Notes: generated by a model not told the origin, from the sequence alone. A stretch of 64,000 nucleotides of DNA from Bacillus sp. Marseille-Q1617 (GCF_903645295.1 NZ_CAHJXM010000002.1:410001-474000); one strand, 5' to 3'; shown: positions 55,261-63,770, numbered from the stretch's first letter. Numbers and translations are program-made.

Positions 55261-55289
55261 ATAATATATTTTTTTGGAAATTATGTCAA
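55261..55289 (-). promoter_or_regulatory. Promoter of the XRE gene
   Basis: On the minus strand TTGACA (55284-55289), 17-base spacer, TATTAT (55261-55266). Repeats of ATGTA and TTGACAT around it may be the operator for autoregulation. Confidence 0.75.
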
Positions 55290-55356
55290 ATGTTTTTTAC
55301 ATATAATTATCTGGGATGTGATGAATAATTTGTGGTGGTTCAATGATTAGTATTTT

Positions 55357-56253
55357 TTATACATTGATATATCCGCCACTCTTTAGACTCTTCATTTTCT
55401 TCTTAAGGAATACTGAGTTTTGCTCATCACGACGAAGTTCGAACATGTTCAGGGCTCGATTGAAATAAGGAATCGCTTTGTCATTATCGTTCACAAGCTC
55501 ATAATTATACCCAATTTGATAGTTCAATTCCCCAAGCCCCCACAGAAGTTCTTCTTCTAAACACCAGTTGATGGCTTTTGTGCAATAGTCGGTAGACTCT
55601 TCGTATCTGCCCTCTCGTGTCAGTACCCTGGATATGTTATAAAACAAACGGGGTTTGATGCTTTTGTCATGTAATTGTTCAGACAATTTTAAGGCGGATT
55701 CAATCTGGTCATAATAGCGGAGTGCTTCCTCGTGCTGATATAAAGAAGAATGAATGGTTCCTATACTTAACAGGATTTGCATCTCTCTTTCCGTCATGGC
55801 TTTTTTCTGGCGGGCTGTCAGGTAGTAGGCTTCTTTTAACAGATTAAAGGCCTCCTCCTCCTCCTTATCCACTTCAAATGCATAGATCCCTTTATACCAG
55901 TACAGAAGCTGCAGTTTTTCATCATCTTTATAGAAGAGAGGGTTCTTCTCTTCCGTCTTCACAAGCTCCCTGATGTCCTCGAATTTAAAGTTGGTCCTAA
56001 GCTGCTTTAACTGCTTTTCTACCTCCAAGACATAATCAAGCCGCGGGGTGGTACCGATCTCAAAGAAATAGTTCACATCTACGCCTAGCTTCAAGGAGAT
56101 TTGGTATAAAGCCGTGGCACTGGGGTAGACGTCCCCCTTTTCAATCCGGCTGACTAGCGCCTGCGTGCAAATCCCCTCCGCCAGTTCTCCCTGTGTCAGC
56201 CCGACAGCCTTCCTTAATTCTTTTATTTTTTTGCCTATAGCTGAGTAATCCAT
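55357..56253 (-). CDS. XRE-TPR regulator, RRNPP-like (PlcR/NprR type)
   Basis: 298 aa. An N-terminal helix-turn-helix (about 5-60: IKELRKAVGLTQGELAEGICTQALVSRIEKGD) is followed by TPR-like helices over the remaining length (for example GELNYQIGYNYELVNDNDKAIPYFNRALNMF near 245). This is the layout of peptide-pheromone receptors such as PlcR and NprR. No pheromone gene could be identified nearby. AAGGAGA lies seven bases before the ATG at 56253. Confidence 0.85.
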   Translation of the reverse strand: MDYSAIGKKIKELRKAVGLTQGELAEGICTQALVSRIEKGDVYPSATALYQISLKLGVDVNYFFEIGTTPRLDYVLEVEKQLKQLRTNFKFEDIRELVKTEEKNPLFYKDDEKLQLLYWYKGIYAFEVDKEEEEAFNLLKEAYYLTARQKKAMTEREMQILLSIGTIHSSLYQHEEALRYYDQIESALKLSEQLHDKSIKPRLFYNISRVLTREGRYEESTDYCTKAINWCLEEELLWGLGELNYQIGYNYELVNDNDKAIPYFNRALNMFELRRDEQNSVFLKKKMKSLKSGGYINV

Positions 56254-56526
56254 GCTCTGTCTCCTTGTTAACGTCATATGTAATAGTTTACCAAGAAACA
56301 GAGGGAGCGGTATAGGGTTTCATTATTTTGAAGGAAGAGGGGACATTGTGTTATCTAATTCTTGATATGTACGGGAAGCAACTGTCAACCTGGCATATAC
56401 ATACAGGTATATCAAGTTTAGGCACGATTTATTGAAATTATATGTACGCTGACCCGTACTTGTGGGTCGGAAGCGAGTACCTTAAAATAAAGGGAAACGC
56501 CATTACGGATTTCCTGAAAGGGTGTA

Positions 56527-56856
56527 TTGGAATTGATTTCTGGAATTATTGGAGTTGTTTGCGCAGTCCTATTCATCCTTGTTGTTTCGATTGGAATAAA
56601 AGTGATTTCAACATGGGGGATGGGGAAGAAGAACATTGAAGGCATTATATTTTTTAAGGCAGTATTTCTGTCTGTTTTTTCAATTGCGGTATTGATCATC
56701 AACTCGAAGTACTTTTTATTGGATGCAATGGCTAAAGCTGGCCTGACGGTAGCTGTACTACTAGTGGCATGTTTACCTGTTTTAGTGATTCTTAAAAGCA
56801 AAAAACAAAAAACGTATGAAGACTTTGTCAATATGATTGAGAGATATATAGTCTGA
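56527..56856 (+). CDS. Small membrane protein of unknown function (109 aa)
   Basis: Three hydrophobic segments at about 4-26, 41-61 and 68-92, then a basic tail KSKKQKTYEDFVNMIERYIV. TTG start at 56527 with AAAGGGTG just upstream. An overlapping frame from the ATG at 56442 is open too but codes for a less regular product. No family recognised. Confidence 0.6.
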   Translation: MELISGIIGVVCAVLFILVVSIGIKVISTWGMGKKNIEGIIFFKAVFLSVFSIAVLIINSKYFLLDAMAKAGLTVAVLLVACLPVLVILKSKKQKTYEDFVNMIERYIV

Positions 56857-56862
56857 ACCAAG

Positions 56863-56891
56863 GGTACAGTGTATTTTTGAACCACTGTACC
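56863..56891. terminator. Terminator between convergent genes
   Basis: Stem GGTACAGTG (56863-56871) with CACTGTACC (56883-56891), widened by AACCAA/TTGGT-type pairing. Lies between the 109-aa gene and the hyaluronan-synthase-like gene. Confidence 0.7.
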
Positions 56892-56919
56892 TATTGGTCC
56901 TTTGGTTATTCTTGGGTTT

Positions 56920-58164
56920 CTAACGGGTACCCCATCCTGTCGATTTAATGGTGGCAAGCGCGTACATGCGTAAAGGGAACAGCAATCCTAAGTGAATCAA
57001 GCCATATAATGGGGCCATCAAGAACACGATCGGATGCTTTAGGATATAGTATATATTTCTTGCATAAGCCGAAAGGCAGATATAGATGAAATAATAGAAC
57101 ATAAGCAGTAAACCGATTGTTTTTGCCTTGAAAATAAAGGCGAATAAGATAACGAATCCGAATAAGATCCACAAAGATAGTTCCAGCAGCACCCACACAA
57201 GGGTCCGGGGCTTCTTGAATCCTACCTTTAACGCATTCAGGCTTTCACGAAAGAAAGACTTATTCCAGCGGATCTGCTGTTTGATGAACTGACGGACGGT
57301 ATCCGGCACGTCTGTCAGACACACGGCTTTCGATTGATAGACTGTTTTTCCCTTTAGAATCGCATAATTCGTTAAGCAGCGGTCATCTCCGAATTGAACC
57401 GGCTCCCCTAAGAAGGTTTGATTGCCGTAGTCTTCAATATTATCCATGATGACTTCCCGTCTGTAGCAGCTGATCGGGCCAGAGCAGACAAGGACGTTCC
57501 CGGTGACGGATTGAGCGGCTCTTTCCACTCGAAAGGCGTTTTCGTACCGCATATCCAATAATTTCGTAAACCAGTTATCTGTTCGGTTCCTCGCATTGAT
57601 ATGACCGGTGACGGCTTGTACATCCGGATCATGGAAAGGAATCAGTAACTCACGGGTGGCGTCCGGGTATATATAACCGTCGGAATCGACAGTGAAAATG
57701 ATGTCACCTGTCGCCTGCTTGAAGGCCCATATTTGAGCATGCCTTTTTCCTTGGTTATTCTCCAGCCGATGCACAATCAAATTCTCAATATTCCGGCTTT
57801 CTTTAAGGTGCAGGATGGCTTCATAACCGGAAGTATCTTTACTGCCATCGTCTACAAAGAAAATCTCATGCACAGGGTAGTCCTGCTGCAGGATACTCTC
57901 GACCGTTTTCATGACCGCATCTGGTTTCTCATTATAGGAAGGGATAACGACTGACACTTTTAAATCAGGCGGTGTCCCTATTTTTGGCTTGTACTGAAAT
58001 GAAAGCACCATTTTTCCAAGTAGATATGTAATCATGATCGAACCATAGATTCCAAGTGTGTAATCCACCCCGCCATGAGCATATTTTCGAACAACGAAAA
58101 GCATGGAGACGATGAGACCGAATAAAAGGACAATGAATAGTTTGTGTATTTTTTTATCTGCCAA
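56920..58164 (-). CDS. Class I hyaluronan-synthase-like glycosyltransferase
   Basis: Processive membrane GT2 enzyme of 414 aa. Two N-terminal membrane segments (about 7-25 and 36-54), GT2 domain with VVIPSYNEKPDAV, FVDDGSKDTS, GKRHAQ and TVDSDGYIYPDA, then several C-terminal segments. Many blocks match streptococcal HasA: TGHINARNRTDN, VERAAQSVTGNVLVCSGP, NQTFLGEPVQFGDDRCLTNYA, KQQIRWNKSFFRES and the end TIKSTGWGTR. HasA uses UDP-glucuronate and UDP-GlcNAc; a ugd gene is in this window. A chitin-type or other beta-glycan product is possible. AAAGGAGA precedes the TTG start. Confidence 0.85.
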   Translation of the reverse strand: MADKKIHKLFIVLLFGLIVSMLFVVRKYAHGGVDYTLGIYGSIMITYLLGKMVLSFQYKPKIGTPPDLKVSVVIPSYNEKPDAVMKTVESILQQDYPVHEIFFVDDGSKDTSGYEAILHLKESRNIENLIVHRLENNQGKRHAQIWAFKQATGDIIFTVDSDGYIYPDATRELLIPFHDPDVQAVTGHINARNRTDNWFTKLLDMRYENAFRVERAAQSVTGNVLVCSGPISCYRREVIMDNIEDYGNQTFLGEPVQFGDDRCLTNYAILKGKTVYQSKAVCLTDVPDTVRQFIKQQIRWNKSFFRESLNALKVGFKKPRTLVWVLLELSLWILFGFVILFAFIFKAKTIGLLLMFYYFIYICLSAYARNIYYILKHPIVFLMAPLYGLIHLGLLFPLRMYALATIKSTGWGTR

Positions 58165-58310
58165 GGGATATTCTCCTTTATAAATAGAATGATATAAAAA
58201 GTTGAGTCCTTCCTGTTCAAGTTTTTACACCTATTCTGTGTCGTTCAAACGAGAGAATTGTTCCCTTGGATGGAAGAGAAAACGCAGTATTGTAAGGGGT
58301 TGTTAATACA

Positions 58311-58343
58311 TACAAAAAACACCTGCCAAAAGCGGCAGGTGTT
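58311..58343 (-). terminator. Terminator of the three-LysM gene (minus strand)
   Basis: Perfect ten-base stem AACACCTGCC (58318-58327) with GGCAGGTGTT (58334-58343); a long T run follows on the minus strand. Confidence 0.88.
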
Positions 58344-58416
58344 TAGAGGTGGTAAAGTATGGATTGTTTACTTTGTCATTGAATGTAGGAAGTGAAAGAA
58401 CATTTACCCTCTATGA

Positions 58417-59484
58417 TTAGTTAACTTTCAATACTTCCCCCACATAAATTCGATCACTGATCCTATTATTTGCTTTCTTCAGCTTGCTCACGGTTGTATT
58501 GTATCTTTTGGCTATTGAATAAAGGGTATCCCCTTTTTTTACCTTATAGGTTGCGGTATTGGATGGAGACGTACCTTTGCCAGTGGAAGGAGCGGTTTCA
58601 GATCCCGTTACCTTTAAGGTTTGTCCAGCGTATATCCTGTCATTTTTCAGGTTGTTAAGCTTCTTCAGAGTGGCAACAGTCGTTTTATGTTTTTTTGCAA
58701 TGGAATAAAGGGTGTCGCCTTTCTTAACTTTATAGGACACTGTTTTTGAAGGAGCTTTGCTCTCATCTTTGGACGGTGTTGATGAAGTACCCGAAACCTT
58801 CAGCACTTGTCCTGTATAAATGCGGTCGCTCTTTAAGCTGTTCAATTTCTTCAGGCTGCTGACCGTGGTCTTGTATTTCTTGGCAATGGAGTAAAGGGTG
58901 TCGCCGCTCTTCACTTTGTATGTGTTTGTTTGTTCAGTTTTAGCTGGAGGGGTTTCTCCCAACAGGTAGTACATATCTTTACTAAAGGTAATACGGTGTT
59001 TGGATTGGTAGCTCTTTGCAGTCTGCATGAACATGATCTCTTGCTGGGCTACACTGTCTTCCATATTACTAAGGGCGTTCTTGTAATCTTCCTCTGATAG
59101 GTCACCGTTATAATAGTCGATTGTGTCGATTTCAGAATTATATACTTCTATTAAACTATTATAAATATACTCATCCAGCTTCACGATCGTGCTGTTAGAC
59201 GCATTGACGGGAGCTTCTTTTTCTAAAGCTGCATCATAATAATCCATATATTCATTGTAGAGTTCCATCATTTCATCTTCGGACTTTGCAGCATCGATCT
59301 TTTTCGTATAGCTTTCCAGCGTACGAATGATGGCTGCATAGTGAGAGGAAAACTTGTCCAACTCCAGCTGATAATTGATTGCTTGAGCGGCTTCCACCGA
59401 ATAATCTGGAGGAATCAGTGCGCTGCTTGAAAATAATAGAGAGGTTGCCAAAACAGAAGCCGTTAATGTTTTCTTCGTGACCAT
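58417..59484 (-). CDS. Secreted three-LysM wall-binding protein
   Basis: 355 aa. Signal peptide about 1-33 (ending VEAA-Q). A helical domain of about 150 residues follows (FSSHYAAIIRTLESYTKKIDAAKSEDEMMELYNEYMDYY), with no known catalytic motif. Three near-identical LysM repeats (KSGDTLYSIAKKYKTTVSSLKKLN type) lie at about 188-231, 250-293 and 312-355 with Ser/Pro linkers. The ATG at 59484 is six bases after AAGGAGA; the ATG at 59490 is too close. Role may be structural or an adaptor on the wall. Confidence 0.87.
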   Translation of the reverse strand: MVTKKTLTASVLATSLLFSSSALIPPDYSVEAAQAINYQLELDKFSSHYAAIIRTLESYTKKIDAAKSEDEMMELYNEYMDYYDAALEKEAPVNASNSTIVKLDEYIYNSLIEVYNSEIDTIDYYNGDLSEEDYKNALSNMEDSVAQQEIMFMQTAKSYQSKHRITFSKDMYYLLGETPPAKTEQTNTYKVKSGDTLYSIAKKYKTTVSSLKKLNSLKSDRIYTGQVLKVSGTSSTPSKDESKAPSKTVSYKVKKGDTLYSIAKKHKTTVATLKKLNNLKNDRIYAGQTLKVTGSETAPSTGKGTSPSNTATYKVKKGDTLYSIAKRYNTTVSKLKKANNRISDRIYVGEVLKVN

Positions 59485-59790
59485 GTTCATTCTCCTTCAA
59501 AAATATAAGTATAGGAAGTGATTCCTGATTTAATTATAATGACTTCCCATTAGGTTGGGAATTACCTTAGACAGCGGTTGGGGAGAATATTTTTCGACAA
59601 AATCTGGGGGGATCGGAGATGAAATGACAACTGTATACTCGTTCTCTAACTCTAGTATAAGGCGAGACATGTTTGGGCGCTGGAAACTTCCGTGCAGGAA
59701 TTGCTGTAAAGGTTTACTGATGGCTATATGGAGTTTATAATAAAAAAGATTGTGATTAGTAAATTAATTACCAAAAAGGGGACGTAACAA
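59485..59790. other. Intergenic region before galE
   Basis: About 300 bases between divergent genes. I see no RNA, repeat or convincing gene; an open frame at 59555-59740 has no binding site. Confidence 0.5.
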
Positions 59791-60786
59791 ATGAATATAC
59801 TAGTAACCGGTGGGGCAGGGTATATAGGCTCGCATACATGTGTAGCTTTACTTGAAGCAGGTCATACGGTGGTAGTGGCCGATAATTTAAGCAACAGTAA
59901 ATTTGAAACAATAGATAATATAAAACAAATAACAAATAAGGAAGTCAAGTTCTATAATGTTGACGTGACCGATGAACATGCAGTCAACGATATCTTTTCG
60001 AGTAATAATATTGATGGGGTCATCCATTTTGCAGGTCTGAAAGCAGTAGGTGAATCTGTGGAAATGCCACTTGACTATTACTATAATAATATCGTCAGCA
60101 CGATGATCCTTACAAAGGCTTGTAAGAAATTCGGTGTGAATCGATTAGTGTTTAGTTCTTCGGCAACAGTGTACGGAGATAACGAGTCTCCTTTTGTAGA
60201 GACCATGGAACTATTGCCGACGACAAACCCTTATGGTGAGACAAAAGCAATGAGTGAGAGGATTCTAACTGATATTGCTAATGCAACCCCTGGTTTCTCA
60301 GTTGCTTTACTTCGATATTTTAATCCTGTCGGAGCGCATGAAAGCGGGTTAATAGGGGAAGCACCTAATGGGATTCCGAATAATCTCATGCCTTATGTTA
60401 CTCAGGTAGCAAACGGCAAATTGGAGAAGTTGAGTATCTTTGGAAATGATTATCCTACAGTAGATGGTACAGGTGTCAGAGATTATATTCATGTATTAGA
60501 CTTGGCTGATGGACATGTTGCAGCTCTGGATCACCTTGAGGAAGGTGCTCATGTTTATAACTTGGGTACTGGCCGAGGTACAAGTGTACTAGAGCTTATT
60601 AAAGCTTTTGAGGAAGCGAATGGAATTGAAATACCTTATGAAATTACAGATCGCAGACCTGGAGATATTGCTTCTTGTTATGCTGATACCACTAAAGCAA
60701 ACCGTGAATTAGGCTGGTCAGCAAAACGGGACATGATCGCCATGTGCAGGGATTCATGGAGATTTGAAAAGAACTTTAATAAGTAA
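59791..60786 (+). CDS. galE: UDP-glucose 4-epimerase
   Basis: Interconverts UDP-glucose and UDP-galactose (and in some species the GlcNAc forms). Extended short-chain dehydrogenase of 331 aa with GGAGYIGSHT near residue 7, FAGLKAVGES near 80, SSSATVYG near 122 and catalytic YxxxK in NPYGETK near 148. Full length. AAAGGGGACG precedes the ATG. Single gene, apart from the exopolysaccharide operon it may supply. Confidence 0.96.
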   Translation: MNILVTGGAGYIGSHTCVALLEAGHTVVVADNLSNSKFETIDNIKQITNKEVKFYNVDVTDEHAVNDIFSSNNIDGVIHFAGLKAVGESVEMPLDYYYNNIVSTMILTKACKKFGVNRLVFSSSATVYGDNESPFVETMELLPTTNPYGETKAMSERILTDIANATPGFSVALLRYFNPVGAHESGLIGEAPNGIPNNLMPYVTQVANGKLEKLSIFGNDYPTVDGTGVRDYIHVLDLADGHVAALDHLEEGAHVYNLGTGRGTSVLELIKAFEEANGIEIPYEITDRRPGDIASCYADTTKANRELGWSAKRDMIAMCRDSWRFEKNFNK

Positions 60787-61023
60787 TGGGTATGATAAAG
60801 TATCCTGCACAAGGGAGCTAATCTGTGTAGGGTACTTTATTATCTAAACACCTAATGGAAAAAGAAGCCCAACCTTGGATAGGCATCTATCAATTTTATT
60901 TAGTCATCAGAGATATAAACCAGTCTGAAGCCGAGGGCGAATATTTTTTATGCATAGAGTTGACATTTTTAAAATGAATTGATAGATTAATATAGGTCGT
61001 CACATTTTAAAGATTGTATTTAC

Positions 61024-61099
61024 GGAGGATTAGCTCAGCTGGGAGAGCATCTGCCTTACAAGCAGAGGGTCGGCGGTTCGATCCCGTCATCCTCCACCA
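61024..61099 (+). tRNA. tRNA-Val (anticodon TAC)
   Basis: 76 bases including encoded CCA. Acceptor arms GGAGGAT/ATCCTCC, D arm AGCTCAGCTGGGAGAGC, anticodon loop CTTACAA and T arm GGCGGTTCGATCCCGTC are all present. Confidence 0.97.
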
Positions 61100-61104
61100 T
61101 GGAT

Positions 61105-61187
61105 TTTTTACTGAGCGAAAGCGGAGTAAAAAGATCCTTTTTCCTTAAACTTGCGAAGCGAAAGCGGAGCATCACTAAGCAAAAGTA
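61105..61187. repeat. tRNA-spacer repeat, copy 1
   Basis: Begins six bases after the CCA of tRNA-Val. Two hairpins with similar GC-rich loops: TTTTTAC...GTAAAAA around GAGCGAAAGCGGA, then TTGC...GCA around GAAGCGAAAGCGGA. A related unit follows tRNA-Tyr. Confidence 0.65.
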
Positions 61188-61249
61188 GGCAAGCCTTATT
61201 ATAGGCAGTTAAAACAACTGCTCATAAGTTAAGCAGCAGCCAATCACAC

Positions 61250-61342
61250 GGAGGAATACCCAAGTCCGGCTGAAGGGATCGGTCTTGAAAACCGACAGGG
61301 GTGTTAAAGCCCGCGGGGGTTCGAATCCCTCTTCCTCCGCCA
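61250..61342 (+). tRNA. tRNA-Ser (anticodon TGA)
   Basis: 93 bases with encoded CCA and the long variable arm expected for serine tRNAs. Acceptor GGAGGAA/TTCCTCC, anticodon loop CTTGAAA, T loop GTTCGAATC. Confidence 0.97.
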
Positions 61343-61363
61343 TATTTGTTTTTATTCTCTCAT

Positions 61364-61447
61364 GGAGGGGTAGCGAAGTGGCTAAACGCGGCGGACTGTA
61401 AATCCGCTCCTTCGGGTTCGGCAGTTCGAATCTGCCCCCCTCCACCA
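61364..61447 (+). tRNA. tRNA-Tyr (anticodon GTA)
   Basis: 84 bases with encoded CCA and a long variable arm (type II). Acceptor GGAGGGG/CCCCTCC, anticodon loop CTGTAAA, T loop GTTCGAATC. Confidence 0.97.
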
Positions 61448-61450
61448 AGC

Positions 61451-61538
61451 TTTTTTACGAAGCGTCAGCGGAGTAAAATAAGCATCCTTGAATATTGCGC
61501 AGCGAAGCGGAGCAATATGCTTCTAAGCGAAGAGTAAG
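61451..61538. repeat. tRNA-spacer repeat, copy 2
   Basis: Starts four bases after the CCA of tRNA-Tyr. TTTTTTAC...GTAAAA around GAAGCGTCAGCGGA, then ATTGC...GCAAT around GCAGCGAAGCGGA, ending CTAAGCGAAGAGTAAG. Same order of blocks as the unit after tRNA-Val. Confidence 0.65.
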
Positions 61539-61552
61539 AAATAAATTTTCAT

Positions 61553-61626
61553 AGGGGTATAGTTTAACGGTAGAACGAAGGTCTCCAAAACCTTTGGTGT
61601 GGGTTCGATTCCTACTACCCCTGCCA
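61553..61626 (+). tRNA. tRNA-Trp (anticodon CCA)
   Basis: 74 bases with encoded CCA. Acceptor AGGGGTA/TACCCCT, anticodon loop CTCCAAA, T loop GTTCGATTC. Confidence 0.97.
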
Positions 61627-61632
61627 CATACT

Positions 61633-61706
61633 GCGGGTGTAGTTTAATGGTAAAACCTCAGCCTTCCAAGCTGATGTCGTGGGTTCGATTCCCATCACCC
61701 GCTCCA
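61633..61706 (+). tRNA. tRNA-Gly (anticodon TCC)
   Basis: 74 bases with encoded CCA. Acceptor GCGGGTG/CACCCGC, anticodon loop CTTCCAA, T loop GTTCGATTC. Only six bases after tRNA-Trp. Confidence 0.97.
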
Positions 61707-61717
61707 ATAGTAATTTC

Positions 61718-61779
61718 AAAGGGTCAGTTCTTGTGTTTCTCACCATTTTGGGGAAAGCAGAAGAACGGACCTTTTTTTA
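61718..61779 (+). terminator. Terminator of the tRNA cluster
   Basis: Long imperfect stem: AAGGGTCAGTTCTT near 61719-61732 pairs with AAGAACGGACCTTT near 61761-61774, with T residues continuing to 61778. Confidence 0.75.
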
Positions 61780-61838
61780 TTTGAAAGTAAAAAATATCTG
61801 TATAAATAATGATACACTATTATCAAATAGCTTATTTA

Positions 61839-61860
61839 TTTAAACAAACGTTTGATTAAC
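61839..61860. promoter_or_regulatory. Palindromic operator-like site, copy 1
   Basis: Core palindrome CAAACGTTTG (61845-61854) inside TTTAAACAAACGTTTGAT. The same 18-base string recurs at 63326-63343. Resembles TetR-family operators in form. It lies about 175 bases upstream of the KinB-like gene. Confidence 0.55.
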
Positions 61861-62034
61861 ATTTCCTGTTTTATAGTATAAGCGTGCTTAAGAATTAAAC
61901 AGGTGTTTAATAGATGATAAGAAGGACAGCGGGACGTATCGCATGGCCCTTGTTGACTATTTCGGATTTATGTAAGATAGTTACTATGACCTGTTACTGA
62001 TAAGTAGATAAATAGTTTGTTAGTAGGTGAAGCA

Positions 62035-63237
62035 ATGAGGGAATTTCAGCAAGGGATACAGAAAAGAAATTATTATATAATTGTCTCTATCATTATTGTT
62101 TTGATGGTGATGGGGGTCGTGATTGATAACCCGGTGAATGATCGCTTTGTTGTGCATGGGGCGATGGTGTTCATCGTATCCGTATGTCTGCTGCTATATC
62201 CCGTGTATGAAACGACTTGGATAAGATATGCGACGGTCATTGCGTCGACCGGGTATTTTTACAGCCTGTTTTATTTGTATCCGGAAACATGGTCGGGATT
62301 TGTTTTATTGTGTTTTGTTCCTGCATTGTCCATCCTCTTTTTTGACAAGTGGCTGTTTTATTTTTCGCTAGTATTAAACGCATGTTTTATCGGGGTGACA
62401 TTCAGTTATATTGGGATTATTGATAAAGGAGAAGCTTACTCATACATTTACGAAGATATTGCTGGGAACTCTGTAAACTTTATTGCGAGTCAGGTTATCC
62501 TTTATTTTATTTTTCATCTATCAAATGTACGGATTCAAAAACTGCGAATGTATTATGAGCAGGTGCAGCAGGCTGAACGGCTTAAGACGACTGGCCAGAT
62601 GGCAGCTGCGGTCGCCCATGAAATCAGGAATCCACTTACTGTGGTAAAGGGATTTCTTCAATATTACAAGGGAGATCCTGAATTGAATCAACGTTTAAAA
62701 CGGAATCTATCATTGATGATCGATGAGCTCCATACTGCGGAGCACGTGATTTCTCAGTTCCTGTCCATTGCCAAGCCGGATCAAGCGAAAAATATGGATT
62801 GGATCGATATGTCGACCGTATTAAATGATGTGACGGAGCTGTTAATAATGTACGGATTACTGAATGATAACAATATCGAGCTCTCGGTGGAGAATGATTG
62901 CTTGGTTATGGCTCATTCCATTGAACTCAAGCAGCTATTCGTCAATCTGATCAAGAATGCCCTTGAAGCCTCCCCAACCAGTGCAGCAGTCTCTGTAACG
63001 GCTAAGAAACAAAAAGATGAGGTAAGGATTCAAATATCGGACAATGGCAGAGGAATGACGCCAGAGGAAGTAAAAAGCTTAGGTACTCCTTTCTATTCAT
63101 TAAAAAGCAAGGGGACTGGTCTTGGACTTATGATCTGTTATAACATTGTGGAAAAATACAACGGGACTATTCGCTTTGAAAGTACTTCAGGAGTTGGGAC
63201 AACTGTCACAGTATACTTCCCGCTCGCTGCTAAATAA
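62035..63237 (+). CDS. KinB-like sporulation sensor histidine kinase
   Basis: 400 aa. Five or six membrane segments cover residues about 15-170 (about 15-35, 42-60, 65-82, 88-105, 110-130, 145-165). A HisKA domain follows with AAAVAHEIRNPLTVVKGFLQ, the phosphorylated histidine being in HEIRNP near 204. The HATPase domain has LFVNLIKNALEASP near 306, DNGRGMT near 340 and KGTGLGLMIC near 364. Architecture and motifs are closest to KinB, which feeds phosphate to Spo0F for sporulation. ATG at 62035 with AGGTGA upstream. No kapB follows. Confidence 0.88.
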   Translation: MREFQQGIQKRNYYIIVSIIIVLMVMGVVIDNPVNDRFVVHGAMVFIVSVCLLLYPVYETTWIRYATVIASTGYFYSLFYLYPETWSGFVLLCFVPALSILFFDKWLFYFSLVLNACFIGVTFSYIGIIDKGEAYSYIYEDIAGNSVNFIASQVILYFIFHLSNVRIQKLRMYYEQVQQAERLKTTGQMAAAVAHEIRNPLTVVKGFLQYYKGDPELNQRLKRNLSLMIDELHTAEHVISQFLSIAKPDQAKNMDWIDMSTVLNDVTELLIMYGLLNDNNIELSVENDCLVMAHSIELKQLFVNLIKNALEASPTSAAVSVTAKKQKDEVRIQISDNGRGMTPEEVKSLGTPFYSLKSKGTGLGLMICYNIVEKYNGTIRFESTSGVGTTVTVYFPLAAK

Positions 63238-63278
63238 TATGTTAACTCCATTAATTTGTAGTATTTGGTGAAATACTT

Positions 63279-63328
63279 AAAGAGCCCCTTTTTGTACGAA
63301 GAAAGTACAAGAAGGGGGCTCTTTTTTT
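63279..63328 (+). terminator. Terminator of the KinB-like gene
   Basis: Long stem (63279-63297 with 63305-63325, one bulge) carrying AAAGAGCCCC and GGGGGCTCTTT, then a run of seven T residues. Confidence 0.92.
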
Positions 63329-63343
63329 AAACAAACGTTTGAT
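63326..63343. promoter_or_regulatory. Palindromic operator-like site, copy 2
   Basis: TTTAAACAAACGTTTGAT, identical over 18 bases to the site at 61839; core CAAACGTTTG at 63332-63341. It directly follows the T run of the terminator and lies about 110 bases before the zinc-ribbon gene. Confidence 0.55.
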
Positions 63344-63450
63344 CAATATTTACTATCTCTAATCTGCCAATTATAACCAGGAACAAGAATCCATATTCCT
63401 TTTTTGTTATGCTTATACTGTGTTATTACTATAAAAACGAGGTGGAAATG

Positions 63451-63651
63451 ATGCCAGTAGATGAGTTAGCTCTAAAGAAATGGAAGTCCATGCCCCCTGA
63501 TTTAAGGAAGAGGTTGGAAGGTAACGTATTCTGTTCAAAATGTGGGGTAACCACCATCGTTGATTATCACGTTGATTCTATTGATCATGATATTGTGCTG
63601 AAGGGACACTGTAAAAAGTGCAACGGGAAGGTTGCGAGGGTGATTGATTAA
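63451..63651 (+). CDS. Small zinc-ribbon protein
   Basis: 66 aa. Two CxxC pairs (FCSKCGV near residue 27 and HCKKCNG near 56) with a beta-rich segment between form a likely zinc ribbon. Such short proteins are common in Bacillus; the role is unknown. The ATG pair at 63448/63451 follows GAGGTGG; the second gives better spacing. Confidence 0.8.
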   Translation: MPVDELALKKWKSMPPDLRKRLEGNVFCSKCGVTTIVDYHVDSIDHDIVLKGHCKKCNGKVARVID

Positions 63652-63734
63652 TTGGATGCCGGAAATCAGATCTTCGTTTAATTCAATTCATTGAAGGGGA
63701 AGTGGAACGGGGCACATTTCTTCTACCAATAAAG

Positions 63735-63767
63735 AAAAATGAGCAGCGTAACCCGCTGCTCATTTTT
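63735..63767. terminator. Bidirectional terminator
   Basis: Perfect 13-base stem AAAAATGAGCAGC (63735-63747) with GCTGCTCATTTTT (63755-63767), between the zinc-ribbon gene and the convergent hydrolase gene. Confidence 0.9.
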
Positions 63768-63770
63768 ATC

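Noticed and set aside
56442..56639. Open frame starting at the ATG at 56442
   Set aside because: It overlaps the 109-aa membrane protein in another frame, lacks a good binding site, and its later part reads as an out-of-frame copy of that gene.
61105..61538. tRNA-spacer repeats as a CRISPR array
   Set aside because: Only two units, each with internal hairpins, no regular spacers and no cas genes in the window.
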